DNA of 64,000 bases from the NCBI RefSeq assembly GCF_037963765.1, contig NZ_CP150166.1:1991501-2055500 (forward strand), read 5' to 3'. The notes beneath the pieces are model-generated. The model saw only the letters and a list, made by a program, of their open reading frames with translations, was not told the DNA's origin and made no database searches. This DNA comes from Sporosarcina sp. FSL W8-0480 (GTDB lineage Bacteria; Bacillota; Bacilli; Bacillales_A; Planococcaceae). The position numbers and the translations under genes are program-made. Positions 54,190-63,946 of this stretch are shown piece by piece; the first letter of the stretch is position 1, and every line of letters starts with the position of its first letter.

Positions 54190-55038
54190 ATGAAAAGCAC
54201 GGCTGATTTTAAGAAAATGAAACAAAAAAATGAGAAGGTTGTCATGCTGACTGCCTACGACCATCCGTCTGCCCAGTTAGCAGAACAAGCCGGAATCGAT
54301 GTCCTTCTTGTGGGGGACTCATTGGGCATGGTCGTTTTGGGATACGATACGACAGCTGCTGTAACAGTCGAAGATATGATCCATCATGGGAAAGCGGTAA
54401 GAAGGGGAGCGAAAGAGACTTTTGTTGTTGTTGATATGCCATTCGGTTCTTATCATGGTTCGGAAGATCGCACTTTGGAAGCTGCAGTTCGTATTTTCCA
54501 GGAGACTGGTGCGAATGCATTGAAATTGGAAGGGTCCGGCAAGATAATAGATACAATACGTCTTTTAACAAGCACAGGGATTCCAGTTGTCGCTCATCTT
54601 GGATTACTGCCTCAGTCCGCTGCAGTTGAAGGCGGTTACAAAGTACAAGGAAAGACCGCAGCAGCTGCAGAGCAACTCATCCGTGATGCTGTAGCTTGCG
54701 AAGCTGCAGGTGCTTGTATGATCGTATTGGAATGCATTCCATACCAATTGGGCGAGCAAGTGTCAAATGCGGTTTCCGTTCCGACAATCGGTATCGGGGC
54801 AGGCGCTGAAACAGACGGCCAAGTGTTAGTTTTCCATGATACGGTTAAATACGGCAACCATCATATCCCGAAATTTGTCGAAACTTATGCCAATGTTGGG
54901 GATGATATTCGGGCAGGACTCGAAGAATACGTTGCGGCAGTTAAATCCGGGGCATTCCCGTCTGAAGCTCATCGCTTTACGATGAAAGAAGATGAATTGG
55001 TGGCACTTTACGGAGGAATGAAGGATGCTGAACATTGA
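54190..55038 (+). CDS. panB: 3-methyl-2-oxobutanoate hydroxymethyltransferase
   Basis: PanB makes ketopantoate from alpha-ketoisovalerate and methylene-tetrahydrofolate. [42 protein letters not shown] and [15 protein letters not shown] match the family. 282 residues from ATG at 54190. The site is GGGAGTGGGGTAAG; ATG at 54169 would add seven residues. It ends overlapping panC by 14 bases. Leader control is described separately. Confidence 0.96.
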   Translation: MKSTADFKKMKQKNEKVVMLTAYDHPSAQLAEQAGIDVLLVGDSLGMVVLGYDTTAAVTVEDMIHHGKAVRRGAKETFVVVDMPFGSYHGSEDRTLEAAVRIFQETGANALKLEGSGKIIDTIRLLTSTGIPVVAHLGLLPQSAAVEGGYKVQGKTAAAAEQLIRDAVACEAAGACMIVLECIPYQLGEQVSNAVSVPTIGIGAGAETDGQVLVFHDTVKYGNHHIPKFVETYANVGDDIRAGLEEYVAAVKSGAFPSEAHRFTMKEDELVALYGGMKDAEH

Positions 55039-55879
55039 ATTAAATAGCATAAAAGTTGCAGAAACGATTGTGGAACTTCAGCAGTTGATCAATAAAAAAA
55101 ATGGTAAGACAGTCGGCTTTGTACCGACTATGGGCTTTTTGCATGAAGGACATCTTTCACTTGTTAAACATGCCAAAGAGCAAAACGATATTGTTGTGAT
55201 GAGCATCTTTGTTAACCCTGCGCAATTTGGTCCAGGGGAAGACTTTGAATCCTATCCACGTGATCTTGAGAGAGACGTTAGATTAGCGGAAGAAGCAGGA
55301 GTCAATATCCTATTCATCCCATCAGTTCAAGAAATGTATCCGTTTGAGGGCGGAATCCGGATTCTTCCGGGACCACAAGCTGACGAACTTTGCGGCGCAT
55401 CAAGACCGGGGCATTTCGACGGTGTTTTGAAAGTCGTTTTAAAACTCTTTAACATAATTGACCCTGACCGCTCCTATTTCGGGATGAAAGATGCCCAGCA
55501 ACTTGCGATCATCGAAACTTTTGTCCGTGATTTCAATTTACGAACAAAGATTATGCGAGTTCCAATCGTCCGTGAAGTTGACGGTTTAGCTAAAAGTTCA
55601 AGAAACGTCAACTTAACACCTGAAGAGCGCAATCAGGCTCCAATCATCCATCAGGCATTACTGAAAGGAGCAAAACTCCATTCAAATGGGATGAAACCCG
55701 AACAAATCGAAATAGAGGTAGCAAACTATATAACAGAAGGCAGCACCGGGCAAATTGACTATGTTAAGATGCTTTCTTATCCAAACCTTCAGCCTGTAAC
55801 AAACGAAACAAATGAAGTCATTTTAGCTGTTGCCGTCAAATTTTCAAAAACCAGATTGATAGATAATATTATTATGTAA
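55025..55879 (+). CDS. panC: Pantothenate synthetase
   Basis: PanC condenses pantoate and beta-alanine with ATP. It has [14 protein letters not shown] (HIGH-like), [28 protein letters not shown] and KSSRNVNLT (KMSKS-like). 284 residues. ATG inside the end of panB with GGAGGAATG upstream shows translational coupling. Confidence 0.96.
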   Translation: MLNIELNSIKVAETIVELQQLINKKNGKTVGFVPTMGFLHEGHLSLVKHAKEQNDIVVMSIFVNPAQFGPGEDFESYPRDLERDVRLAEEAGVNILFIPSVQEMYPFEGGIRILPGPQADELCGASRPGHFDGVLKVVLKLFNIIDPDRSYFGMKDAQQLAIIETFVRDFNLRTKIMRVPIVREVDGLAKSSRNVNLTPEERNQAPIIHQALLKGAKLHSNGMKPEQIEIEVANYITEGSTGQIDYVKMLSYPNLQPVTNETNEVILAVAVKFSKTRLIDNIIM

Positions 55880-55895
55880 ACAAAGGATGGTTCAA

Positions 55896-56276
55896 ATGTT
55901 CAGAATGATGATGAACAGTAAACTACACAGAGCAACTGTCACGGAGGCAAACCTCAATTACGTAGGAAGCATTACAATTGACAGTGACTTATTGGACGCG
56001 GCGGGAATGCTACCAAATGAAAAAGTCCACATCGTCAACAACAACAATGGTGCCCGATTTGAAACATACATCATCGCTGGAGAGCGGGGCACTGGCGAAA
56101 TCTGCGTGAACGGAGCCGCAGCAAGATTAGTCCAACCGGGTGATATCGTCATCATCATTTCCTATGTGTATGTTTCAAATGAAGAAGCGAAAACTCACCA
56201 ACCAACAGTCCTTCTAATGGACGAGAAAAACAGCATCAAAGAAGTAATCACCGAAGCCCCTGGAGTAATTGCATAA
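55896..56276 (+). CDS. panD: Aspartate 1-decarboxylase
   Basis: PanD makes beta-alanine from aspartate and is made as a proenzyme that cleaves itself at Gly24-Ser25 (YVGSITID) to form the pyruvoyl group. 126 residues from ATG at 55896, 9 bases after AAGGA; ATG at 55887 overlaps the site. [19 protein letters not shown] is conserved. Last gene of panBCD. Confidence 0.96.
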   Translation: MFRMMMNSKLHRATVTEANLNYVGSITIDSDLLDAAGMLPNEKVHIVNNNNGARFETYIIAGERGTGEICVNGAAARLVQPGDIVIIISYVYVSNEEAKTHQPTVLLMDEKNSIKEVITEAPGVIA

Positions 56277-56288
56277 GTTGAAAGGAAG

Positions 56289-56327
56289 AAAGCTGGTGAA
56301 ATGGCATAGCCAACTCATCAGCTTTTT
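56289..56327 (+). terminator. Terminator after panBCD
   Basis: AAAGCTGGTGA pairs with TCATCAGCTTT with one G-U pair, an inner TGGC/GCCA stem adds stability, and TTTTT ends it. The 389 bases between panD and dinG contain this and repeat copy 3. Confidence 0.82.
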
Positions 56328-56360
56328 AGATTGGCGACCTGATTTATAATAGTGATTTCT

Positions 56361-56550
56361 GTTGATTGGAGCGTAAGGCGGCGAAGTGCAAAGATGTGCT
56401 CTCAACGCTTCGCTTTTGTTCGCAAAAGCCGTTCTTCGTAACGGCTTTTCCTGTGGGAACAGCACGAGCTGAAGACCCTGGACTGAGCGAAGCGAGGGAA
56501 GCGGCTGAAGCCGTGCCCGCGGAAAGCGTCCGCCTGAAGCGCAAATCAAC
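56361..56550. repeat. Dispersed structured repeat, copy 3 (190 bp, carrying a two-hairpin module)
   Basis: Ends are GTTGATT and AATCAAC, the compensated version of GTTGCTT/AAGCAAC in copies 1 and 2. Between GGCGGCGA and TCCTGTGGGAA there is an insertion (56384-56449) with hairpins GCTTTTG/CAAAAGC (TTCG loop) and AAAAGCCGTT/AACGGCTTTT. The 3' half (GAGCTGAAGACCC to CGCCTGAAGCG) follows copy 1 closely. Confidence 0.85.
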
Positions 56551-56665
56551 TGCCTAATTTTTAGTGTATAAAACTTTATCACTGAACAAACACCTAAATA
56601 AGCAATCACACCACGGAATATGATACAATCTGCTGTAGTATTCGATACAGGAAGTTGATGATTGA

Positions 56666-59440
56666 ATGGATAACCGTACATACGCAGTTGTCGATTTAGA
56701 AACGACCGGACACTCACCTTCAAAAGGCGACAGGATCATTCAAATCGCAATTGTCTTCATAGAGAACGGCATCATCTCTCGAAAATATGCCCGTTTTGTC
56801 AACCCGGAACGTGAAATCCCTTTATTTATCCAACAATTGACTTCAATTACGGATAATGAAGTCATTTCAGCTCCTACATTTGAACAAATCGCACAAGAAG
56901 TTTCCGATTCTCTTCAAGGAACTGTCTTTGTCGCGCATAATACCGACTTTGACTTATCATTTTTACAAAGTGAATTCAAACGTTGCAAAGCTCCAACATG
57001 GTCCGGGAACAAAATTGACACAGTCGAATTATCTAAAATCCTATTCCCTTCCTCCTCAAGTTACAGATTACAGGATTTAGCGGAAGAATTAGATATCCCG
57101 CTTCCAACAGCGCATCGAGCAGATGATGATGCTGAAGCAACAGCGCACTTATTATTGGCAGCTCTATCCAAACTTCAAACATTGCCGGAAGAGACATTGA
57201 ACCTTCTACACAGACGATCGTTTTCTCTACGTTCAGATATCTCATCGTTATTTTATGAAGCTTTGAAATCAGTCCGGCAGGCAAGTAATTCTATAAAATT
57301 ACCGATGTTCAGAGGGATTCCTTATAGAGACGTGAAAAAACCGATTAACTCTATCGCTGTTCGGACGATGTTTCCTAATACGGAAGATGAAAAAGTGCAG
57401 TTATTAAAGGAAGGTTATCCTTCCTTTGAATATAGAAAATCCCAGTTATCATTCATGGACACTGTTTGGGACGCCCTTCACACAAACAATGAAGTGATTA
57501 CCGAGGTCCCGACAGGAATCGGAAAGACCGTGGCCTATTTGCTGCCCGCGGTGATCCGATCGCTTCAAACTGGAAAACCGGTCGTCATAAGTACGTTTAC
57601 AAATCACCTCGTTGATAAAATCCTCGAAGATGAAGTGAAGCGTATCCGTAAGATTTTATCGGTTGATTGTACCGCTACGGTTTTGAAAGGAAAAGAACAA
57701 TATATTTCACTTGGTAAATTTGAAGAACTCCTTCGAATAACAGACGAATCGTATGATGAGACATTCACAATCATGCAGGTGCTTGTTTGGTTAACGGAGA
57801 CAGTCACTGGAGATGTGAACGAATTGAATGTTTCCGGAGGCGGACAATTGTTTATCGACCGTATCCGTAAACGTTCGTCCACGATGTTGGAGGATGAAAA
57901 ATCGGCGGACTATCATCTAAAAATGATTGAAGCCTGTGGCAATTCCAATTTGGTTATTACAAATCATGCGATGTTGTTATCCGATGTGAATCGTGAGCAG
58001 AAAATCTTCCATTCTTTATCAGGTTTAATAATCGATGAGGCCCATCAATTCATTCATACGGCTATTCGCACAAATGAAATTGTGCTTTCTTACATGAACT
58101 GGAAATATGTCATCGGTCAGATTGGGTCTGACGCAGAGGGGCAATTGCTGCATAAAATAATGAAACTACACAATCGTTTTAGTAATTATGGGCATCAAAT
58201 ATTTAATAAGTTAGCCACGACGTATGAGAATTTCACACATGTATTTGATGATTGTGCTTATAAGTTATCAAACCATCGAACGAAAGTACGTGGTGGACAA
58301 CATGGAAATCGTGTGATCTTTTCACTGGATGAAGTAAGGAATGACCCGATTTTTGCAAAAGTGGCTGAAAAAATGACGAATTATTTAGAGGTCATCGAAA
58401 CGATACGGTTACAATTAGTAATGCACACTTCTAAAATGTCAAACCGTGAAGTTGCTCTCCTCTCAGAATGGGAATATTGGCTAAGAGAATTGAAAATCAA
58501 AGCTGGCGAATGGGTAGAAATATTTTTAGATGATCATAATGAAAATTTCACCGTTTGGATTGAAAAAGATAAACGGAGCCTACCCGGTAGTCTGACTATT
58601 ATAAAAAGCCCTATAGATGCATCCATATTGATAAAAGAATTTACGACACGGATGGAGAAAGAAAACATTGGTATCATATGGACATCAGGAACAATGACGA
58701 TTAGTAATAACGAACGATTTGTAGTAAAACAGCTTGGAATAGCAGACGATGTTCCTATCAAGACATTTGCTGCTCCTCAGCATTTTTATGATAAAGCTGC
58801 AATATTCATTGTTGATGATATGCCGTCCATTCAACATGTTTCGCAGAACGATTATATCGAAGCAGTGGCAGACGCAGTCGTTCAAACGGTGATTGCTACC
58901 GGGGGCAGATTATTCGTTTTATTCACTTCTCAGGATATGCTCCGAAAAACGTATGAACTGATTTTAGACAGTGAATTATTAAGTGATTACGCATTAATTG
59001 CACAGGGGGTTAGTTCGGGCAGTCGGTTAAAACTGTTGAAATCGTTCCGTCAATTCGACAAATCGGTTTTGTTCGGCACAAATAGTTTTTGGGAAGGGGT
59101 AGACGTTCCTGGTGAAGCGCTATCCGCCGTCATCATTGTCCGATTACCGTTTACATCTCCTGACGAAATGATATTCAAGGCACGTGCTGCTAAGCTCAAT
59201 ATGAATGGTGGAAATCCATTCACCGAACTTGCGTTGCCCGAGGCGATATTGCGATTCCGACAAGGGTTTGGCAGGTTGATCCGCTCATCGGAAGATAGAG
59301 GGTTTTTCATCATTTTAGATAGAAGAATTGAAACGAAGTCTTATGGGAAAAGCTTTTTGAATGCTTTGCCTTCGGTTCCCATTATGAACGTGTCGCTTGA
59401 ACATATGGTGAATAAGCTCGAAGATTGTTATAATGAATAG
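56666..59440 (+). CDS. dinG: DinG-family exonuclease / helicase-like protein
   Basis: A 924-residue fusion of an N-terminal DEDDh 3'-5' exonuclease (about 1-165; VVDLETTGHS, FVAHNTDFDLSFL, HRADDDAEATAH) and an XPD/DinG superfamily 2 helicase-like part (PTGIGKTVAYLLP, IIDEAHQF, SGTMT, FWEGVDVPG, QGFGRLIRS). The iron-sulfur cysteines of E. coli DinG between motifs I and II are absent, as I recall for other Firmicutes, where the protein works as a nuclease. Likely a role in repair. The ATG has AGGAAG 10 bases upstream. Confidence 0.93.
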   Translation: MDNRTYAVVDLETTGHSPSKGDRIIQIAIVFIENGIISRKYARFVNPEREIPLFIQQLTSITDNEVISAPTFEQIAQEVSDSLQGTVFVAHNTDFDLSFLQSEFKRCKAPTWSGNKIDTVELSKILFPSSSSYRLQDLAEELDIPLPTAHRADDDAEATAHLLLAALSKLQTLPEETLNLLHRRSFSLRSDISSLFYEALKSVRQASNSIKLPMFRGIPYRDVKKPINSIAVRTMFPNTEDEKVQLLKEGYPSFEYRKSQLSFMDTVWDALHTNNEVITEVPTGIGKTVAYLLPAVIRSLQTGKPVVISTFTNHLVDKILEDEVKRIRKILSVDCTATVLKGKEQYISLGKFEELLRITDESYDETFTIMQVLVWLTETVTGDVNELNVSGGGQLFIDRIRKRSSTMLEDEKSADYHLKMIEACGNSNLVITNHAMLLSDVNREQKIFHSLSGLIIDEAHQFIHTAIRTNEIVLSYMNWKYVIGQIGSDAEGQLLHKIMKLHNRFSNYGHQIFNKLATTYENFTHVFDDCAYKLSNHRTKVRGGQHGNRVIFSLDEVRNDPIFAKVAEKMTNYLEVIETIRLQLVMHTSKMSNREVALLSEWEYWLRELKIKAGEWVEIFLDDHNENFTVWIEKDKRSLPGSLTIIKSPIDASILIKEFTTRMEKENIGIIWTSGTMTISNNERFVVKQLGIADDVPIKTFAAPQHFYDKAAIFIVDDMPSIQHVSQNDYIEAVADAVVQTVIATGGRLFVLFTSQDMLRKTYELILDSELLSDYALIAQGVSSGSRLKLLKSFRQFDKSVLFGTNSFWEGVDVPGEALSAVIIVRLPFTSPDEMIFKARAAKLNMNGGNPFTELALPEAILRFRQGFGRLIRSSEDRGFFIILDRRIETKSYGKSFLNALPSVPIMNVSLEHMVNKLEDCYNE

Positions 59441-59508
59441 GAAACCAAAAGAAAGCGGGATGGGAAAGTTTTGGAATTTGTTTTTTTGTATATAGGAAAT
59501 GATGCTCT

Positions 59509-59988
59509 ATGATGAACTGGATCAAATTCATCGTTGCTTTCCTTCTTGTCTTATCACTTTTCATCACCGTAATCGTTTTATATAATGCGAATATACCTTT
59601 TTCTTCCGTACAAAACAATGCGGAAGCAATCGCCTTAAAGAATGGCGCTCTCCAAACGGTTGATCGTACGGAGGTTTACAATGGCACCATTTCTATGGTA
59701 ACCGTTTACGGAAAAGATGCCGATGGCAATGAAAAGGCGGTATTCGTTGAAGAAAAAACGGAAAAGGTTTTAGATGAAGTAGTTTTGGAAGAAGGAATCG
59801 ATGCACAAACAGCACTTGAAACAGTCAAATCCGAACTTCAAATGGACAAAACTCTGCATGTAGTATTAGGCCTCGAAGAGGGTCACCCTGTATGGGAAGT
59901 TGCATTTAAAAGTGAAAACGGCAAACTGAATTATGTGTATGTATTTTTTGAGAATGGCGAATGGTGGAAACGCATCCTAAACCTATAA
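59509..59988 (+). CDS. ypmB: DUF5590 membrane-anchored protein YpmB
   Basis: 159 residues with an N-terminal transmembrane helix (about 4-24) and an outside domain that resembles a PepSY-like fold (AEAIALKNGALQTVDRTEVYNGT and AQTALETVKSELQ). Function unknown. It lies between dinG and aspB, as ypmB does in B. subtilis; ypmA is missing. Two consecutive ATG codons start it (59509 and 59512); AGGAAATGATG is the site. Confidence 0.82.
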   Translation: MMNWIKFIVAFLLVLSLFITVIVLYNANIPFSSVQNNAEAIALKNGALQTVDRTEVYNGTISMVTVYGKDADGNEKAVFVEEKTEKVLDEVVLEEGIDAQTALETVKSELQMDKTLHVVLGLEEGHPVWEVAFKSENGKLNYVYVFFENGEWWKRILNL

Positions 59989-60029
59989 CCTATCCATTCA
60001 CTGATAAAGATAATAGGGGGACGATTCAT

Positions 60030-61223
60030 TTGACAAAGAAATTAGCCGATAGGGTAAGTGCATTATCTCCTTCATCAACACTGGCCATCACTGCTAAAGC
60101 CAAAGAGATGAAAGAATCAGGAATTGATGTAATTGGCCTCGGAGCAGGTGAACCTGATTACAACACTCCAGCCAACATACTCGAAGCGGCCTATCTCTCC
60201 ATGAAAGAAGGAAAAACAAAATACACTCCTTCTGGCGGTTTACCAGCATTAAAAGATGCTGTCATAGAAAAATTGAATAAAGACCAACAATTGAATTTTA
60301 CACGCCAAGAGATTATGATTGGCATCGGAGCAAAACATGTACTATATACATTATTCCAAGTAATTTTGGATCCGGACGATGAAGTAATTATTCCAACTCC
60401 TTATTGGGTGAGCTACCCGGAACAGGTAAAGTTGGCAGGCGGTATTCCAGTGTTTGTCGAAAGCACGCAAGAATCTCAATTTAAGGTCACTGCACAACAG
60501 ATAAGTGCAGCAGTTTCTTCAAGAACAAAAGCAGTCATCATCAATTCCCCAGGTAATCCGACTGGAATGATTTATTCCCCTGAAGAACTTCGTCAGATTG
60601 CAGAGGTTTGTAAAGAAAAAGACATTTGGATCATTTCGGATGAAATCTATGAAAAACTTATCTATGGCAGCGAAAAACATGTATCGATTGCACAGATTTC
60701 GGATGACGCTAAAGAAAGGACTTTCATTATCAACGGAGTATCCAAATCGCATTCTATGACAGGTTGGAGAATCGGATATGTTGCTGGCAATAAGGATGTT
60801 GTTGGTGCGATGACCAATTTAGCGAGTCACTCAACATCCAATCCGACAACAACTTCACAATATGCGACGATAGAGGCATATAACGGACCTCAAGATGCTG
60901 TTGAAGTAATGCGAAAGGATTTTGAATCACGACTCGAGCGCATCTATCCACTGCTTCAGGCAATCCCGGGCTTCAAGGTCATCAAACCACAAGGAGCGTT
61001 CTATTTGTTGCCGGAAGTTTCCGAAACAGCTGCAAAAACAGGGTTTTCCTCAGTTGATGAATTTGCTTCAGCGTTATTGACCGAGGCAAAAGTTGCAGTC
61101 ATCCCAGGTTCGGGCTTTGGCTCACCTAATACCATTCGATTATCCTATGCAACATCAATTGACTTACTTGAAGAAGCAGTAAAACGAATCCATTCATATG
61201 TAGAAACGAATTGGAAAGAATAA
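60030..61223 (+). CDS. aspB: Aspartate aminotransferase, class I PLP enzyme
   Basis: Converts oxaloacetate and glutamate to aspartate and 2-oxoglutarate. PLP lysine Lys239 in SKSHSMTGWRIGY; NSPGNPTGMIYSPEEL and SDEIYEKL are typical of AspB, subgroup I-gamma. 397 residues from TTG at 60030 after AGGGGG at 7 bases; an in-frame GTG at 59961 lies within ypmB. Aspartate feeds asnS's product family and panD. Confidence 0.93.
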   Translation: MTKKLADRVSALSPSSTLAITAKAKEMKESGIDVIGLGAGEPDYNTPANILEAAYLSMKEGKTKYTPSGGLPALKDAVIEKLNKDQQLNFTRQEIMIGIGAKHVLYTLFQVILDPDDEVIIPTPYWVSYPEQVKLAGGIPVFVESTQESQFKVTAQQISAAVSSRTKAVIINSPGNPTGMIYSPEELRQIAEVCKEKDIWIISDEIYEKLIYGSEKHVSIAQISDDAKERTFIINGVSKSHSMTGWRIGYVAGNKDVVGAMTNLASHSTSNPTTTSQYATIEAYNGPQDAVEVMRKDFESRLERIYPLLQAIPGFKVIKPQGAFYLLPEVSETAAKTGFSSVDEFASALLTEAKVAVIPGSGFGSPNTIRLSYATSIDLLEEAVKRIHSYVETNWKE

Positions 61224-61247
61224 TAGCAGATATTTACGGAGGTACTT

Positions 61248-62543
61248 ATGAAAACAATTATGATTCACGAAATGCCCGATCATGTGGGAGAAACAGTCCG
61301 CATCGGAGCATGGTTGGCAAACAAACGTTCAAGCGGTAAAATTGCATTCCTTCAACTTCGTGACGGCTCAGGCTTCGTTCAAGGCGTTGTCGTAAAAGAA
61401 GCAGTAGGGGAAGAGGTTTTTGCAAAAGCAAAATCCATTCACCAGGAGTCTTCACTATATGTCACTGCTGAAGTTACAGAAGATGAGCGCTCATCATTCG
61501 GCGTTGAACTGCAAGTGAAAGATATTGAAATCATCCATGAAGCAGTGGATTATCCAATCACTCCGAAGGAGCACGGAACTGAGTTTCTAATGGATAACCG
61601 TCATTTATGGCTACGTTCCCGTAAACAGCATGCCGTCATGAAAGTTCGTGATGAAATTATCCGCTCAACGTATGAGTTTTTCCATATGAACGGTTTTGTG
61701 AAAATTGATCCACCTATCTTAACGGGCTCTTCACCTGAAGGAACGACGGAACTATTCCATACTAAATACTTCGATGAAGACGCTTATTTATCACAATCCG
61801 GCCAGCTTTATATGGAAGCTGCTGCAATGGCGCTTGGAAAAGTCTTTTCGTTCGGACCAACATTCCGTGCAGAAAAATCGAAAACACGCCGACATCTAAT
61901 CGAATTTTGGATGATTGAACCAGAAATGGCATTTGTCCAACATGAGGAAAGCTTGGAAATTCAAGAGCAGTATGTATCGCATATCGTTCAATCAGTTGTA
62001 CAAAACTGTCAATTGGAACTTGAACGACTTGGCAGAGATGTATCAAAACTTGAAAAAATCCAGGCTCCATTCCCACGAATCACATATGATGATGCGATTG
62101 AATTCCTTCATGAGAAGGGCTTTGACGATATTCAATGGGGCGATGATTTCGGTGCGCCACATGAAACCGCGATTGCCGAAAGCTACGATATGCCGGTATT
62201 CATTACCCATTATCCAAAAGATATTAAATCATTCTATATGCAGCCGCACCCGGATCGTGACGATGTCGTACTATGTGCTGATTTGATCGCACCGGAAGGC
62301 TATGGTGAAATCATTGGCGGTTCTGAACGTATTTATGATTACGAACTGATGAAACAACGTATTCAAGATCATAATTTGGATGAATCTGCATACGCGTGGT
62401 ATTTGGACCTTTGTAAATATGGTGCAGTCCCACACTCCGGATTTGGTCTTGGATTGGAGCGAACAGTCGCTTGGATTTCAGGTGTGGAGCATGTTAGGGA
62501 GACAATTCCATTCCCACGTCTATTGAATCGTTTGTACCCTTAA
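61248..62543 (+). CDS. asnS: Asparaginyl-tRNA synthetase
   Basis: Class IIb aminoacyl-tRNA synthetase of 431 residues. An N-terminal OB fold (about 15-105) precedes the catalytic core with motif 2 [15 protein letters not shown] and motif 3 [13 protein letters not shown]. The asparagine rather than aspartate assignment follows from length, the lack of the bacterial AspRS insertion domain and its place between aspB and dnaD. AcGGAGGTACTT precedes ATG. Confidence 0.95.
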   Translation: MKTIMIHEMPDHVGETVRIGAWLANKRSSGKIAFLQLRDGSGFVQGVVVKEAVGEEVFAKAKSIHQESSLYVTAEVTEDERSSFGVELQVKDIEIIHEAVDYPITPKEHGTEFLMDNRHLWLRSRKQHAVMKVRDEIIRSTYEFFHMNGFVKIDPPILTGSSPEGTTELFHTKYFDEDAYLSQSGQLYMEAAAMALGKVFSFGPTFRAEKSKTRRHLIEFWMIEPEMAFVQHEESLEIQEQYVSHIVQSVVQNCQLELERLGRDVSKLEKIQAPFPRITYDDAIEFLHEKGFDDIQWGDDFGAPHETAIAESYDMPVFITHYPKDIKSFYMQPHPDRDDVVLCADLIAPEGYGEIIGGSERIYDYELMKQRIQDHNLDESAYAWYLDLCKYGAVPHSGFGLGLERTVAWISGVEHVRETIPFPRLLNRLYP

Positions 62544-62574
62544 TTAGAAAGATATATATAGTGAGGTGTTCGGA

Positions 62575-63285
62575 ATGCAAGACGAAGAACGGCTCCGAAT
62601 TTGGATTGAGCAGGGAAATGTCACCATTTCCCAGCTTTTTTTTCAGTATTATAAAGCATTGGATATAAAAGATTTAGATGCAATGTTAATCATGCAAATG
62701 CTTGCTTTTCAATCAGAAGGAACCCAGTTTCCTACCCCATTGGAACTGGCTGGACGTATGCATTTAAATGTGAATCAAGTATCCGAAATCATGCAAAGGC
62801 TCATGCAAAGAGGATTAATAGAAATTAAGCAAGATCAAGATTCCAATGGGGTTCTTTACGAACAAATATCTATGCAATCCTTATGGGTTAAACTTGTTAA
62901 TGTTGCCCTTGACAAAAAGAAGACAAACCAAGAAGAAAAAACTCCCCCGAATGATGAAGGGGAGATCTTTACGTTATTTGAACAAGAGTTTGGTAGGCTG
63001 CTCTCCCCGATGGAATGCGAAACAATCACGATGTGGCTGGATGATGATGGACATTCCGTGCAAATTATTAGGCAAGCGTTGAAGGAAGCAGTTCTTGCTC
63101 AAAAATTAAGTTTACGGTACATTGATCGAATTCTTTTCGAGTGGAAGAAAAAGAATATAAAAACATTATCGGACGTTGAAAAACAATCTAAAACATTCAG
63201 GACTGCAATAATACGTCCAACAAACAGACAGGATACAAGCGTTAAAAAGGTTCCATTTTATAATTGGTTGGAAGAACGGGAATAG
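62575..63285 (+). CDS. dnaD: DNA replication protein DnaD
   Basis: DnaD acts in replication initiation and restart and helps load the helicase. It has an N-terminal winged-helix domain (about 1-100) and a C-terminal DnaD-like domain with FEQEFGRLLSPMECETITMWLDD split by a linker, ending in the YxxxIL-type segment YIDRILFEWKKKNIK. 236 residues from ATG at 62575, 6 bases after GAGGTG; GTG at 62566 overlaps the site. Neighbour nth follows by 10 bases. Confidence 0.93.
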   Translation: MQDEERLRIWIEQGNVTISQLFFQYYKALDIKDLDAMLIMQMLAFQSEGTQFPTPLELAGRMHLNVNQVSEIMQRLMQRGLIEIKQDQDSNGVLYEQISMQSLWVKLVNVALDKKKTNQEEKTPPNDEGEIFTLFEQEFGRLLSPMECETITMWLDDDGHSVQIIRQALKEAVLAQKLSLRYIDRILFEWKKKNIKTLSDVEKQSKTFRTAIIRPTNRQDTSVKKVPFYNWLEERE

Positions 63286-63295
63286 GTGATGGGAC

Positions 63296-63946
63296 ATGTT
63301 GACTAAGAAAGAATGGGAAGTCTGCCTTGAAGAGATTGGCAAAATGTTCCCAGATGCACATTGTGAATTGGTGCATGAAAATCCTTTTGAACTTCTTATT
63401 GCAACTTTACTTTCTGCACAATGCACTGATGTTCTTGTTAACCGGGTAACAGCTGATCTATTTCGTAAGTATAAAAAACCGGAAGACTATTTGGCTGTTG
63501 AAATTGAAGAGTTGCAAAATGATATTCGGTCAATCGGATTGTATCGAAATAAGGCAAAAAACATTCAAGCATTAAGTGCTATTCTTATCGATCAATTCGG
63601 TGGGGAAGTACCAGCAGATCGTGATTTGTTGACGACTTTCCCAGGAGTTGGTCGGAAAACTGCTAACGTTGTTGTTTCCAATGCATTCGGAATTCCAGCT
63701 ATGGCTGTTGACACACATGTAGAGCGTGTGGCAAAACGACTTGGAATGAACCGGTGGAAGGATACACCGTTAATGGTCGAAGAAAAAATCATGCGTTGGA
63801 CACCAAGGGAAAGATGGACTGATACACATCATCAGATCATCTTCTTTGGAAGATATCATTGTAAAGCGCAAAATCCGGCATGCCCGGAATGTCCACTTTT
63901 ACCGTTATGTCGGGAAGGAAAGAAACGGATGAAAAACCTTGCCTAA
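63296..63946 (+). CDS. nth: Endonuclease III, DNA glycosylase/AP lyase
   Basis: Nth removes oxidised pyrimidines and cuts at abasic sites. The helix-hairpin-helix TFPGVGRKTANVV contains the catalytic Lys, and Asp lies in AVDTHVERVAKRLG. The [4Fe-4S] motif C-x6-C-x2-C-x5-C is complete at the end (CKAQNPACPECPLLPLC). 216 residues. GGTGATGGG precedes ATG. The order dnaD-nth is conserved in Bacillales. Confidence 0.96.
   Translation: MLTKKEWEVCLEEIGKMFPDAHCELVHENPFELLIATLLSAQCTDVLVNRVTADLFRKYKKPEDYLAVEIEELQNDIRSIGLYRNKAKNIQALSAILIDQFGGEVPADRDLLTTFPGVGRKTANVVVSNAFGIPAMAVDTHVERVAKRLGMNRWKDTPLMVEEKIMRWTPRERWTDTHHQIIFFGRYHCKAQNPACPECPLLPLCREGKKRMKNLA

Noticed and set aside
56214-56723. Minus-strand open frame of 169 codons from panD to dinG
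   Set aside because: It crosses the panBCD terminator and repeat copy 3 and runs into the dinG start; the repeat has open frames in several phases because of its GC-rich composition.
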